DNA of 64,000 nucleotides. It comes from Burhinus oedicnemus. Taxonomy: Eukaryota > Chordata > Aves > Charadriiformes > Burhinidae. The stretch is from NCBI GenBank assembly GCA_008921705.1, contig VFFE01007081.1, positions 277,449 to 341,448 on the forward strand. The letters are read 5' to 3'. Within the stretch, counting starts at the first letter, position 1. Every line of letters begins with the position of its first letter. A program made the translations under genes and the position numbers. Below are positions 37,011 to 48,300 of this stretch, piece by piece. The notes under the pieces were generated by a model. The model did not search any database. It saw only the letters and a list, made by a program, of their open reading frames with translations, and had not been told where the DNA came from.

Positions 37011-39217
37011 CTAAAAAAATAAATGCAACTTTTGGAAAAAAAAAAAAATATTCCTGTTAGAATTCCAAGTTTTCCCACGTCTAACTTTCCAATGTTGTCC
37101 TAAGATGTTTTATTTTACGGTATGGTAACACAAGTGCAGCCTGAAAGCAATTGATGGAAATGAATGAAAAATTGCCATATAATTATTAATGAAAACTTTT
37201 TTGCGGTATTAGTCATATTCTGATTATATACAAGTGAAAAATACTGGAGTCCTGGAGCTGGGAGTGCAGCAGCAGCAGTTTTTTACTAATGGTCCTTTCT
37301 GAATTAGAAAAAGCTCTCACTATTTCACTTCTTTTCATTAGTCATTGTTACTTAGATAATACATTTTTCCCACATGCCGGTCGGATCATATTTTGGGAAG
37401 AAAGCTAGCTAATTATGGTGTCAAAGTTGCAATGGAGAGGAATTCTCATTTTCATTATCCTTTTTTCTATCAAAAAGGGGTGTTTTCACTATCTTTAAAA
37501 TAGTTAGTAGACACACAATAGATATCTAAATGAGACAAAAGGCTTTATTTTTGCTCATAAATCATAATTTGTCACATATTCTAATAATTAGCTACCGGAT
37601 TATGCAATTTTTTATTTATTTAAATGAAAATTAAAATCATTAGATTCTATGAAACAAACAACATAACTGAAATGGACTAATAAAATCACTGCTATAAAGA
37701 TCACTAGTTTTATATGTTTGTGTAATAAATGATAATAGACAGAGAGGGAAACGATGCATTGGAAAATCAGATTAGGGTGACTGCCAGAAAGTAATGGTTT
37801 AAAATCACTAAGCATTATAGGAGATGTTGCTATTGCAACTTGCTGTTATCATTCTTTGCATGGAGTAGTTTTTATAAATTTGAATTGAAGATTTTTCTTC
37901 TTAGTCCAGTGAGACTTTTCATTCATGTTATATAAAAAGACATTTTCTTCAGTTTGTTTGTAATTTTCTGCTTTACTCTGTATTTCTTGCAAACAGACAT
38001 CCTTCCACTCCTCCATTTCGTATCATCTTTCATTCTATGTAGAAAGTTGAATATCTTATGGACTTAGAGTTATGCAGCTATACAGATTTTGTCTGATACA
38101 TCTTTATTTCTAGTTATGTGTTTCTGGATAACATAGAATATTAAAAAAACCCAGATCTGGCATAAGTAGCACACAACTGATGATTAGGTTTTTGATCAGA
38201 GGTTTCTTTCTCAGCCTGAATAGTTTCCTTGGTCACCAATTTCTGATCCAGAAATGCATATGCACACACAATAATGATTCCAAGAAGGGTTGTTTTCTGA
38301 AGCTGATTTTTTTACTTATGTTAATTGGATTGGGATGGGGGTTTCTGGGGTTTTGTGTGTTTGGCATGCTTTTTTTAATTGTATTTCAAACTTACACAGG
38401 TTGCTTTATTTATTTTCTTATTTCAATAGCATTCCATAATTCAAATGTCCAGGGAATTTCTAATTCCTCCCCCCAGCAGTGGATAGCTGGACTGTATTTG
38501 TTTCACAATATATCTCTTTTTCTCCTAACTCTGTTCCCTTTTTGTTTCTGGGATTATCATAAAGTACGTCTAGTTCTGCACAACTATTTCTAGTTGTTTT
38601 GCTTCTGGAGAAGAGCTAGTTCCTGATCTGAGTATTTGCCTCTGAGGTGTTCATCAGTGGATGCTGCAAGATGACTAAAGTCATTCTAGAATTTGGACAC
38701 CAGCAGCAGAGAAACAGATCTGCATAAATCACACGGTCAAATATGATACCAACTTCTTATCATTTAATGGGAAAAACACTGTCATCCCCAATAAACAATG
38801 GATGAATAAAAGCAGAAAAAAAAAAGCCCTCTATTATTTTTCACATTTTTACTGTGAATTTGCCTCAGCCATGTTTTGGCATTTCACTTGCTGTCAATAT
38901 TCTATCAAATGAATTCACTGAGCAGTAGGTCTATGGATTTTCGAAGACTGCAGGCTATCTACAGGGAATAAGACAGCACACCAATTTGATTAAGGATCTG
39001 AAATAACCCACTGTGTTCAATATATGTAGCTCATATTTCAGACATTAAATATTCGAAGCGCTGCCAGCCTCAAATGTTCAAAACTTAGGACCTCAAAATA
39101 TATGAAATCTAAAAAAAAATGAAACATCGAGTTACTTCTAAATTGTCCAAATGTGCAGCTTTGCTTGCAGCTGGGAGGAGCAGAGATGCCATGGCTAACC
39201 TCCTGTTTTAGGCACTT

Positions 39218-39222
39218 ACACC
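39218..39222. repeat. Target-site duplication ACACC, left copy
   Basis: The five bases before the LTR starting at 39223 are ACACC. The same five bases follow the LTR end at 40602. This pairs the two as the ends of one insertion. Confidence 0.75.
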
Positions 39223-39565
39223 TGTCCTGGTTTGAGGTAAAACAGGACCAATTTTGTTCAGTAACTTTTCTTTTTAGCTAGGCCTCTTCTAACTGCTGAA
39301 ATTAACAGCATGTTGTGCAGAAAACTCTTCGCTCCCAGAGTGATAAGACCCATGTTTATAGTTGATGCCAAGGCATGGGATGCAGAGAGGCTCTTGCTTA
39401 TCCTTATTGCTGTAACAACCAAGGCCAGCCAGCTTTGTTACTTGCCCCATTGGAGGGTCAGAAGTGGAAAAGCGTAGAGGGGTCACACCTGCGAGGAGGA
39501 GCGGACAGGACAGGTGACCCAAACCTGACCAACAGGGTATTCCATCCCGTCTGCCTCATGCTCAG

Positions 39566-39572
39566 TATAAAA
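39566..39572 (+). promoter_or_regulatory. LTR TATA box
   Basis: TATAAAA within CTCAGTATAAAAGCTGAGGG, about 344 bases into the LTR, in the position expected for the end of U3. The same site is present at 41566-41572 in the other full LTR. Confidence 0.7.
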
Positions 39573-39815
39573 GCTGAGGGATCAAAGGGTCAGCTCTCTT
39601 TCTTCAATGGCCGGCGTCCTGGGAGGACTCTGTCTCTGTGTCTGCCTTTGATCCCGATCCTGAATCCAGATCCGGAATCCAGTTCCCATCCGTCACTGAG
39701 TCCAGTCTGGGACTTCCCCAGCACCTGCTGGTGACGTGATTGTCATCCTGGGAGCTTGATACGGTTTTGTATATATTTCATTATTTTCTTTTTATTATTT
39801 TATTATTAATATTTC

Positions 39816-39821
39816 ATTAAA
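39816..39821 (+). terminator. LTR polyadenylation signal
   Basis: ATTAAA about 250 bases after the TATA box, in an AT-rich stretch typical of the R region. It is repeated at 41816-41821 and in the partial LTR at 40379-40602. Confidence 0.55.
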
Positions 39822-39950
39822 GTAGTTTAGTTCCTTCTAAACTCTGAAGTCTCTCTTTTTCTCTCTCTCTCCTGCCTTGCTTCGGAAGCAGAGCAGGAGA
39901 GAGCATCTGTCATTCCACCGGATTGGGCCAATCTGGCCCAAACCATGACA

Positions 39951-40358
39951 CTGCTGAAGTTCTGTCCCATAAAGGAAAATGTTCTTCCAGTCCAGATACA
40001 TCAGAATGTCACTTTGTCTCACAGCATGGTAGCATAGCATGGGTGTTAGAGTAACACGTACATTAAATGACACTGACATAACACTCCAGACAGTACAGAC
40101 CGGCTCGTCTTTTATCCCTGTGTCTTTCACAGCCTTCCAGGAATGCCAATGTGTATATTTGTCTATAAGAATAAGTCACTGATTCAATTAGAGTGATAAG
40201 TAGTGTGTCTGCACTAAGGCAGAGAAAGTACATAGCACCATTTCAAACAAAGTGCCCTTGAAGACTTTCATCACTCATAACCTACTGTTCCCACTGCCCT
40301 GCAAAAGGAGCTGCTCTTGTGTATGTCATTATTTGGGCAAGAAGGTCATATTTTTGTT
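39951..40358. repeat. Copy of the single-copy flank at 41951-42360
   Basis: 408 bases that match 41951-42360 from CTGCTGAAGTT to CATATTTTTGTT, with about nine differences and a 2-base length change (~2%). The match starts exactly at the LTR end and stops exactly at the N gap, whereas the second copy runs on into unrelated sequence. There is no retroviral primer-binding site or gag reading frame. I read it as flank DNA shown twice, from two haplotypes or a recent duplication. Confidence 0.85.
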
Positions 40359-40378
40359 NNNNNNNNNNNNNNNNNNNN
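40359..40378. other. Assembly gap, 20 N
   Basis: Twenty consecutive N. The true length is unknown. It separates the duplicated flank from a partial LTR and is the likely site of a contig join. Confidence 1.
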
Positions 40379-40602
40379 CTGCTGGTGACGTGATTGTCAT
40401 CCTGGGAGCTTGATACGGTTTTGTATATATTTCATTATTTTTCTTTTTATTATTTTATTATCAATATTTCATTAAAGTAGTTTAGTTCCTTCTAAACTCT
40501 TAAGTCTCTTTTTCTCTCTCTTTCTTGCCTCCCAAGCAGAGCAGGAGAGAGAGAGCATCTGTCGTTCCACCGGATTGGGCCAATTTGGCCCAAACCACGG
40601 CA
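40379..40602 (+). mobile_element. 3' part of an LTR of the same family
   Basis: 224 bases equal in content to 39725-39950, from CTGCTGGTGACGTGATTG to CCACGGCA, starting directly after the gap. It carries several indels and substitutions not shared by the two full LTRs (TTCTTGCCTCCCAAGC, GAGAGAGAGAGC). It shares GACGTG with copy 1 against GACATG in the LTR at 41223. It is followed by ACACC, the same 5 bases that precede copy 1, so it is the true right end of that insertion. Confidence 0.9.
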
Positions 40603-40607
40603 ACACC
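40603..40607. repeat. Target-site duplication ACACC, right copy
   Basis: Matches 39218-39222 exactly and directly follows the LTR end CA at 40602. Confidence 0.75.
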
Positions 40608-41217
40608 AAATGTTCCACTACTTAATAATGTGGCAGCTGCCCCTATATGATGATCTAGAGCATCCAGGTCAGGCACTTAGATTTCTACAGAGCGTTGTAT
40701 GCAGCAGCACAGTGTTGGGTCCTTCTTGACAGAAACCTAGCTAGTGACATACTGAGCAGCTTGTCGGTGAGAAAGGGCTATGTGCCAAGGTATGTTTGAA
40801 CTCCTTCCCTTTCTGGCACTTAAGGACCTGAAAGAAGATGAAATTCTGGTGCCACGCATCTAGTCATCATTGAAAAGACCTTAATATTTTTATAGGTGGT
40901 AAGTAGGTGACAAGCTTTTTCTCAGCCCAGAAGGGGTTGTTCCGACTGGGTGTGCTGACAGAGGGTGGGTACCAGCTACTCTTCCTGCTGAAGTTTGAGT
41001 CATTCTGCATGGTGGGCTTCCGGTATCCTAAACCAGAAGGAGAGCTTCCTTTGGTCATCGCAATGAAGTGAGACATTAAGACATGCAGGACAATTATACA
41101 AAATTGTACAAAACATAAAAAAATAAAGGAAGGCCAGAATAATGGTTGGGTCAGATATTCAGATTCTGGAAATTGCTACGGCTCTGTCTGAGTCCAAAGA
41201 CAAATGTATTCTTATAC
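40608..41217. other. Single-copy interval between two LTRs
   Basis: Occurs once in the window and contains the exon-like segment above. It has no primer-binding site, polypurine tract or gag/pol frame, so it does not look like retroviral internal sequence. Confidence 0.6.
40867..41027 (-). CDS. Candidate coding exon, possibly C-terminal
   Basis: The minus strand has a good acceptor (CTCTCCTTCTGGTTTAG) followed by an open frame of about 53 codons that ends at a TGA (40867-40869). Codon use is strongly protein-like: AAC, TTC, AGC, GTC, CCC, CGG and GAG dominate, in contrast to the AT-rich surroundings. The peptide includes GYRKPTMQNDSNFSRKSSWY and NNPFWAEKKLVTYLPPIKI. Trp and Pro are spread as in a real protein, and there is no signal or membrane segment. 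I do not recognise the family. No consensus donor is present before the stop, so a last coding exon fits best. It lies in the 610-base interval between two LTR insertions. A decayed exon or retrocopy is the alternative. Confidence 0.4.
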
Positions 41218-41222
41218 CTGAT
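41218..41222. repeat. Probable target-site duplication CTGAT
   Basis: CTGAT precedes the LTR at 41223; CTGCT follows its end at 41951-41955. Four of five bases agree, which fits an aged 5-bp duplication around a solo LTR. Confidence 0.5.
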
Positions 41223-41950
41223 TGTCCTGGTTTGAGGTAAAATAGGACCAATTTTGTTCAGTAACTTTACTTTTTAGCTAGGCCTCTTCTAACTGCTGAA
41301 ATTAACAGCATGTTGTGCAGAAAACTCTTCGCTCCCAGAGTGGTAAGACCCATGTTTATAGTTGATGCCAAGGCATGGGATGCAGAGAGGCTCTTGCTTA
41401 TCCTTATTGCTGTAACAACCAAGGCCAGCCAACTTTGTTACTTGCCCCATTGGAGGGTCGGAAGCGGAGAAGCGTAGAGGGGTCACACCTGCGGGGAGGA
41501 GCGGACAGGACAGGTGACCCGAAACCGACCAACAGGGTATTCCATCCTATCTGCCTCATGCTCAGTATAAAAGCTGAGGGATCAAAGGGTCAGCCCTCTT
41601 TCTTCAATGGCCGGCGTCCAAGGAAGACTCTGTCTCTGTGTCTGCCTTTGATCCCGATCCTGAATCCAGATCCAGAATCCAGTTCCCATCTATCACTGAG
41701 TCCAGTCTGGGACTTCCTCAGTGCCTGCTGGTGACATGATTGTCATCCTGGGAGCTTGATACGGTTTTGTATATATTTCATTATTTTCTTTTTATTATTT
41801 TATTATTAGTATTTCATTAAAGTAGTTTAGTTCCTTCTAAACTCTGAAGTCTCTCTTTTTCTCTCTCTCTCCTGCCTTCCTTCAGAAGCAGAGCAGGAGA
41901 GAGCATCTGTCATTCCACCGGATTGGGCCAATCTGGCCCAAACCATGACA
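41223..41950 (+). mobile_element. Endogenous retrovirus solo LTR, 728 bp (copy 2)
   Basis: Complete LTR, TGTCCTGG to CCATGACA, collinear with 39223-39950 without length change. TATA box at 41566 and ATTAAA at 41816. The flanks CTGAT/CTGCT and the absence of gag, pol or env frames on either side indicate a solo LTR left by recombination between the two LTRs of a provirus. It stands in the same orientation as the ACACC-flanked insertion some 600 bases upstream. Confidence 0.9.
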
Positions 41951-42360
41951 CTGCTGAAGTTCCGTCCCATAAAGGAAAATGTTCTTCCAGTCCAGATACA
42001 TCACTATATGTCACTTTGTCTCACAGCGTGGTAGCATAGCATGGGTGTTAGAGTAACACGTACATTATATGACACTGACATAACACTCCAGACAGTACAG
42101 ACCGGCTCGTCTTTTATCCCTGTGTCTTTCACAGCGTTCCAGGAATGCCAATGCGTATGTTTGTCTATAAGAATAAGTCACTGATTCAATTAGAGTGATA
42201 AGTAGTGTGTCTGCACTAAGGCAGAGAAAGTACGTAGCACCATTTCAAACAAAGTGCCCTTGAAGACTTTCATCACTCATAACCTACTGTTCCCACTGCC
42301 CTGCAAAAGGAGCTGCTCTTGTGTATGTCATTATTTGGGCAAGAAGGTCATATTTTTGTT
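41951..42360. repeat. Second copy of the flank at 39951-40358
   Basis: Matches the first copy at about 98%. Here the sequence continues without break past 42360 into unique DNA, so this is probably the authentic chromosomal position. Confidence 0.85.
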
Positions 42361-45300
42361 GGTATGTTACTCAGGGCTTTCTGAAAGCAGTAAAACATTT
42401 TGGTAATAAAAAAGCTATTGGAATTTTTTCTTTTATTTCTTTTAGCTATCTTACAATGAACACGATCAGCTTTCTCTGCCCCTGGGCTAGTAAGAGAGAT
42501 AGAGAGATTAGCAATAGTGGCTGGCTGCAAAGTTAGTTTTAGGGATGAGCAATCAGGGCAATTGCTTGAGATAACAGGGCCTGGTGGGGATCCCTGAGAT
42601 CATCATGTAGTTGTGCAAGTCACAGTAAACTTGGACAGAAAAAGGGAAGGATTTTTGCTTTAGCACACGTATGGGGTCCAAAAAGCCTAATGTCAGCTCT
42701 GACTGACAGTGAAGCTGGGAAAGTGCTTAGCACAGTGATTTCCAAATTTATGAGCATATAGTCACAGGTAGTCCCAAAATAGTAACCTAGACTCTGTCCT
42801 CAAGATGCACAGCTGTAACTGGCTTGGCTGAATTTGACCTTGCTCTACAAGAGGTTTAATGTTCCTTAGAAAGTTATGCATCTAATACCCATCACCCCCA
42901 TGTTTCCATGTGTATCTCAGTGGGATGGCATTTCAGGATCAAGAACCTGCTGTTGGCTCTTTGTTGTCAGTGGGGTCATCTCCAATTGTACAGAGAAGGA
43001 GATTTAAATATTGTCTTGCTCAGAACGATTCCACGAGATCCATTTTGCACAGCTGTAAGGAACAACAAAAGGTGAATGTCAAAGGAGGAGCAGTATGATA
43101 CTGCTGCCGGGCTGTGTAAGTTCTCGACTAGAGATTAGCAGCAAAATAAAGAAAAAGCTAATATAAATGCAGGGAATGTGTTATTCAGTACTTGATCATC
43201 AGCTGTAACAGAAGAGAAATTACGCAGTTTTCCAGGGCTCAGGCCTACCTTCTATGGTGATTATAGTAAAAGTCTGAGCTCAAAACTAAGCGGACAGACT
43301 CAGTAACTGGAAAGGACAGACCTACAATAGCTTCTCATATCCCATCACACTTGTGTATAAAAACAAAGTATGTACTCAGATCCACCTTGTAAACCTGCTG
43401 CATTCATGAAGGTAATGCAGCTGTGATTTTACCATTAAAACAGATCTCCTATGTCATTCTTGCTCCAGAATTCACAGAACATGCTGTTCTTTGACTGTCC
43501 TCTAGTCTGCAATACAAATGCTTTAGGGAAAGGCAGATTTTTTTGCAGTCCCTCCAGCATTAACAAAATCAAGAATGGTGAGACAGTCCCATTATAACCA
43601 GATAAACAGAAAACTTTATTCTCTTTATGATCTTCTGACTGGCCGCTGAGTACAGACCATCAGTGTGAACAGTTGTTCTCTCTGTAATTTATTGTTGGCT
43701 TTTGTTGCAGCTAAGTACTAGGTCATAGCCCAAATATTGGGCAACAGTAAGTGTGCAGAACTGCACTCATAGAGATGCTTTTGTTCCTTGCTTCAGGGAG
43801 TATGAAGACATTTTTTTAATTATTAATTTTATATAATTACCTCCTTTATCTCTACACCTATAGTAATTATATTCAGCTCTCTACTGACATCAATGCAGTA
43901 TATTCACTGTTCTAAAGGCCTGGAGACTCTGACAGTATGTCTTGCCCAATGTTGACATTTACATAATTCATAAAAAACATCAAATAAATGTGCAATCGCC
44001 TATTGTAGTTGCTCAGCTGTGCAGCAAATTGAATGATGTAACCATAATCTTTCCTTGACCCAATTTAAAGGAATAACCTATAAAGCTGGTTTTCATACTT
44101 ATTTAAAATTCTTACACTGTACATGTGAGTCTAAATCCACAGTCCTGCCAATCCTGTGTTTTGGTAAATTCTAGGATGGGGCATTTTTTCACCAGAGAAT
44201 TCTCTTTCTGCTAACACTAATCAATCAAACTCTGGGAGTCGACAGCCAGAATCACCCAGAGGCAACAAATCAAGGTCCCAGACCATCAGGTGATGGAAGA
44301 GCAGAAGTACCATTTGTAATAGTAATGTCAAGCCAAGCAAATGTGGATATTTTAGACTATAATTCTAATTTTTTCTTTGGTTTCATAATCCATTATGTTC
44401 TCATTAGCACTTGCTTTTCCTCCCTCTCTCTATTCCCTATTATCCATTCCCTATGACAGGTGAGTTTTGACTAATGATGTATTCTTTGTATCATTCTCAG
44501 GGGAAGCTTTCTCAGCAACAGTGCATTAAGCAGGCTCTTAGCATGGTCAAATTTTGTCTCTGGCACTGAGGAGCTAATTCTTTGCATTTCCTTAAACAGC
44601 CCCAGTCATTTGGCTCAGCAAAGATCCCTTTGAGGCTCTCTTTCCATTCCTGCCTCTTTCAGGCTGCCGATAATCACTGCAGGAACTTGATGGCACTGAG
44701 TTTCTCCAGCATAATTGTATTTAGCTGAGTATGAGGAAATATCATGTGGTGCTTTTGACAGTGCCAGATCCGTTACCTTTAAATCTTTAGTGAATCAGCA
44801 GACTAATGTAGTGAAGTAAAGCAATTTGAGAGCAATAGGAGCCATCCATGGTACAAAATGGCACCTTCTGGCAGGTGGGAATTTAACTTAATGGGGATGA
44901 ATGGTTGTTGCTGGAGATCTTAATTCTTATCAGACAAATTTCACTGTATTTCCTTTCTTGGTGTTTTAAACCAAGAGGAAAAAAAAGATTTAATGGAAGT
45001 TCTAATTCTCATTAATTAGTGCAATGCTGAGAAATAAGTCTCAGACTTTCTTGCAGTGTAGGTCACTTTGTTCGGGAAATTGCTTTGTTGACCTTCATCT
45101 TTTCTCATTTGCAATACACGGACTGCTTTTTAAGCTCTTCACATTTGTGAGGTCAGCTCATTCTACCTTTTGGGACACCCCATGGCAACTGTAGTAGATG
45201 CCCATCTGGAAAAGTAACAAATACTGATATATATTTTACCTGTCTTTTATTAATATATAACATCCAAACGCAGGAGAAGCTAATGCCATGTGAGGAATAA

Positions 45301-48300
45301 TTTCTTCCTTGTCTTCTGGGAAACAATTTTGTGAAGTTACTGTTGTAAACTGCAGGAACGTCACTGCAGTAAAGGCCATCTCTCTAGACCACCCCCACTG
45401 AACTGACTCTTAGTCTTTCTTTATATAGGTAAACGCCCACCAGGGCTGGAAGAGTGGCTTTGCTCAGTTCCACAGTGACTTTGAATGCATCTGACCTGAA
45501 GGGTATGTTCATACTGTAGTTCCCTAAACAGCGTCTCTCCTTCTCTTGGTATGCTTTTGTTGTTGTGTTTGTTGTTCAACGGAATTTGCTTAACCTTCCA
45601 TTCTGGCTTCTTTATATTCTTCAAATGATGACCTATTTCTTCACCTTATTCGCTTTCCTCGATGTCAGTCTTATATTTCTGATTGCATCTCTGCTTTATA
45701 GGCTTTAGTAAAGTGGTATAATTTAACTCTATTATACAATTCCTTCTGAGCTAAATGTTTAACTTTTCCTGTATCAAGTTATTTTTAGCCTTTCTGGAAG
45801 TCTCTGTAATACTTTTGTTTTGATATTTCTCTTGTTTAAATCATAGTACAAAATATGAAAATCTTTGGCAAACATTTTAAATTTATTGTACTATTGATGT
45901 TTCATTCCACTGCTAACACTTTGTTAGAAACAGGAGTGTTGCTGCCACTTCCAAAGGGCATACTTTAAAGAGCATGTACTAATTTTTCTCACAAAAAAAT
46001 CCAATTACATTAAATATTTCAGCAATTTTTTTCTTCGTTTTCCAGCATTATTTAATCAGCTCTATTTATAACAATACATTTTCCTTCTAATTAGGCTGTT
46101 CATGACAACGTTTCGTTTCATCAACACTATTCCAAACTAGAAAAACCAGCCTAACCTTTACAAACTTTTTTTTTCCAGTGCATTTAGTGTCAGTTTTCTG
46201 CAGGCCTCATTCCTACTATGAGAGAACAGAAAGCAGAGTAGACCTCTAGAAATGAAGTCTTTGCCCTTTTTCATCAACAGGAGTTTTGCTGTGTCCTCTT
46301 AAAGCCAACTTTCAACTCTGGTGAATATATGTTAATAAGCTCTACTGTTTAGAGGACAAGGAGCCTAAATTCTCTATTACTTTATGTAATTGTCTATGCT
46401 TATGCATGCAGTGAAACAGAGGCAAAGTAATGAAGCTTCAGGGTTGGCTTCTCTGGATAAGAGTAAGCAGAAAATCAGACCCACATTGCATCGTTATTCC
46501 CAAATCATCTTTATCCTGGCTTTTACAAGCCCCAGTTCTGTATCAATACATAAAAATTTCTGAGTGTAACATTGACCTAAGACCTACACCAGAGAAGTGT
46601 ATCTAAAACAAAAGTTAAATGATGGTGGTTATGACCAACCCATTTATGATCTCAATGTTCTTACCTCTGGTGAAACTTACAAGAGTCGCAGAATTGAAAT
46701 ATGCATAAGCAAAGCTCCACAGGGCATGAAATGCTTCGGTTGCTTTGGTCTTTAGCAAATCTCTGGTGAGTCTCACATTGCCTTATCCCTAGTGAAGAGG
46801 TTTTATGACATTATAGAATTACGTAGCTCACATACTGACATGCCCATAATGAATAATATAGAATAATGCTGCCCACATATCCCTGTCAGTAAATAATTTG
46901 TAATCTACAGGCGTTTCTGTATCATTAATATATTAGGTATACCTAGACAGCCAGACACATATTGTAATCCACAACTTTCAAACCTGTACAGTTGTGTTAC
47001 AGGATTCTGAACAGCCCCAAACAAATGAGCTTATATTATTACCTTCCTGATTTCTTTGGATTGTGTCTTTTCTTTCAAAACTCATGTAGGCTTTTCTGAA
47101 TGTGAGCAATGATTGTTGAATAGTTACCGTCTTGTATAACCTTTCTGAGCATCCAAGGAGGCACTCTGACTGTAATGATGGAAAATTAGCAGGGCTTCGT
47201 TTCTACTACTGCATCTTGAGCTGCTGAGTGGATTGATTATTTAAAACATTTAGCAGTTTTCATAGACTTGTAACAACAACATGTAAATAAATGACTTAGT
47301 CAATGTATTAGCTTGTATCAGCTCAATCAGTTAACAGTGACTCAGCACGGGTTTTGACATTGACAGCAAAAGCACTAAGTGGCCGGATTCTATGGCAGCT
47401 AATTTGATACTGCTTACAGCTTCCTTCCATAAGGACTATTTATGTGAAGATGTTGTGGTTTTCCAGCAGAATGTTTATGAGAACAGCTAGAGGACACAGG
47501 AAAATCTATTCCAAAAAGAGAAAAGTTACAGATTATGCATTTTGCCAGCAATCTTCAGCAGAGGTTTAGATACACTTGCTTCTCTGCATTTACTATTTTA
47601 AAACAAGGTACATTATGGATTATGCAAACACACGTTTTTGCTCGAACCAGTTATAAAGTTATGATTTCAATTAAATGTAGGAACAGAGAGTAATTTACTT
47701 AACTAGAGGCACAATCATGTAAACACATAGTTGGAAGGTCTTTTGCCTTAACTAGCCTCTTAGAGCAAATTTCAAAATACATTTAGGTACCTAAAAATGA
47801 CATAGACAGTCATGAAGGAATTTCAAAGTACTTATGTACCTGAATCACATTGTAATCAACAGGGATTAGACACAGACATCTTTGAATATCCCTGCAAGAT
47901 ATCTACCTAAATGTCTAGCCACCTTTACATTTCCACCCTAATATCTTGACTATATTTTGGAGAACTTGTACTGCACACCCACCAAACATAACACGTAAGA
48001 CTATCTCTACTGCTAGCATGGACATTCTGATCAGAGAGTAGATTGGCTGACCTTGCAGTGCCTTCCTACTCTGAAACCCACCTGTAGTTTGAAAGCAGCA
48101 AAGAGCTGGTGGTATAGTGTAAAGAACAAGGCTTCAGATTCACCAGAAGCATTTCCCAAAGAAAGAAAACGTCTTTTTGTTTCCTTCGTATCTCAGCAAG
48201 GCAAGCAGCCACACTGGGGTTCTTCTACAAGTTTGTTTACCAAGCTTTCCTTAACCGTGTCTTGCCACAGCATCACACAGTTGAGCAGGATGTGTATTCT

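Larger units (their letters stand above)
35719..39222. other. Single-copy DNA with weak exon-like segments
   Basis: Mostly AT-rich DNA without recognised repeats. Minus-strand exon-like pieces occur at 36322-36404, 36492-36529 and 36868-37010 (the last listed separately). A plus frame of 145 codons at 35871-36308 and one of 137 codons at 38180-38593 are open but lack a credible start or codon pattern; the second reads largely from T-rich DNA. 37145-37230 has several TAATTATTAATGA-like sites. Confidence 0.5.
39223..39950 (+). mobile_element. Endogenous retrovirus LTR, 728 bp (copy 1)
   Basis: A complete LTR that begins TGTCCTGG and ends CCATGACA (TG...CA). It contains a TATA box (TATAAAA, 39566-39572) and an ATTAAA polyadenylation signal (39816-39821). 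The 5-bp duplication fits an ERVL-type or related avian element. By my count its first ~500 bases differ from the LTR at 41223 at about 23 positions, while the last ~226 bases differ at about 4. The base to its right (39951) is followed by no primer-binding site; instead a copy of single-copy sequence found at 41951 follows. The left flank matches the LTR end at 40602, the right flank matches the LTR at 41223. The copy is therefore mosaic: recombinant, or an assembly join. Confidence 0.9.

Noticed and set aside
38180..38593. 137-codon hydrophobic frame resembling a membrane protein
   Set aside because: The Phe, Leu and Ile content comes from T-rich DNA; there is no credible start context and no conserved pattern.
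39951..40358. Internal region of a provirus between two LTRs
   Set aside because: No primer-binding site follows the LTR, no gag or pol frame is present, and the same sequence at 41951 continues into unique DNA.
39223..41950. The two full LTRs are exactly 2000 bases apart
   Set aside because: The distance includes an arbitrary 20-N gap, so the round number has no meaning.
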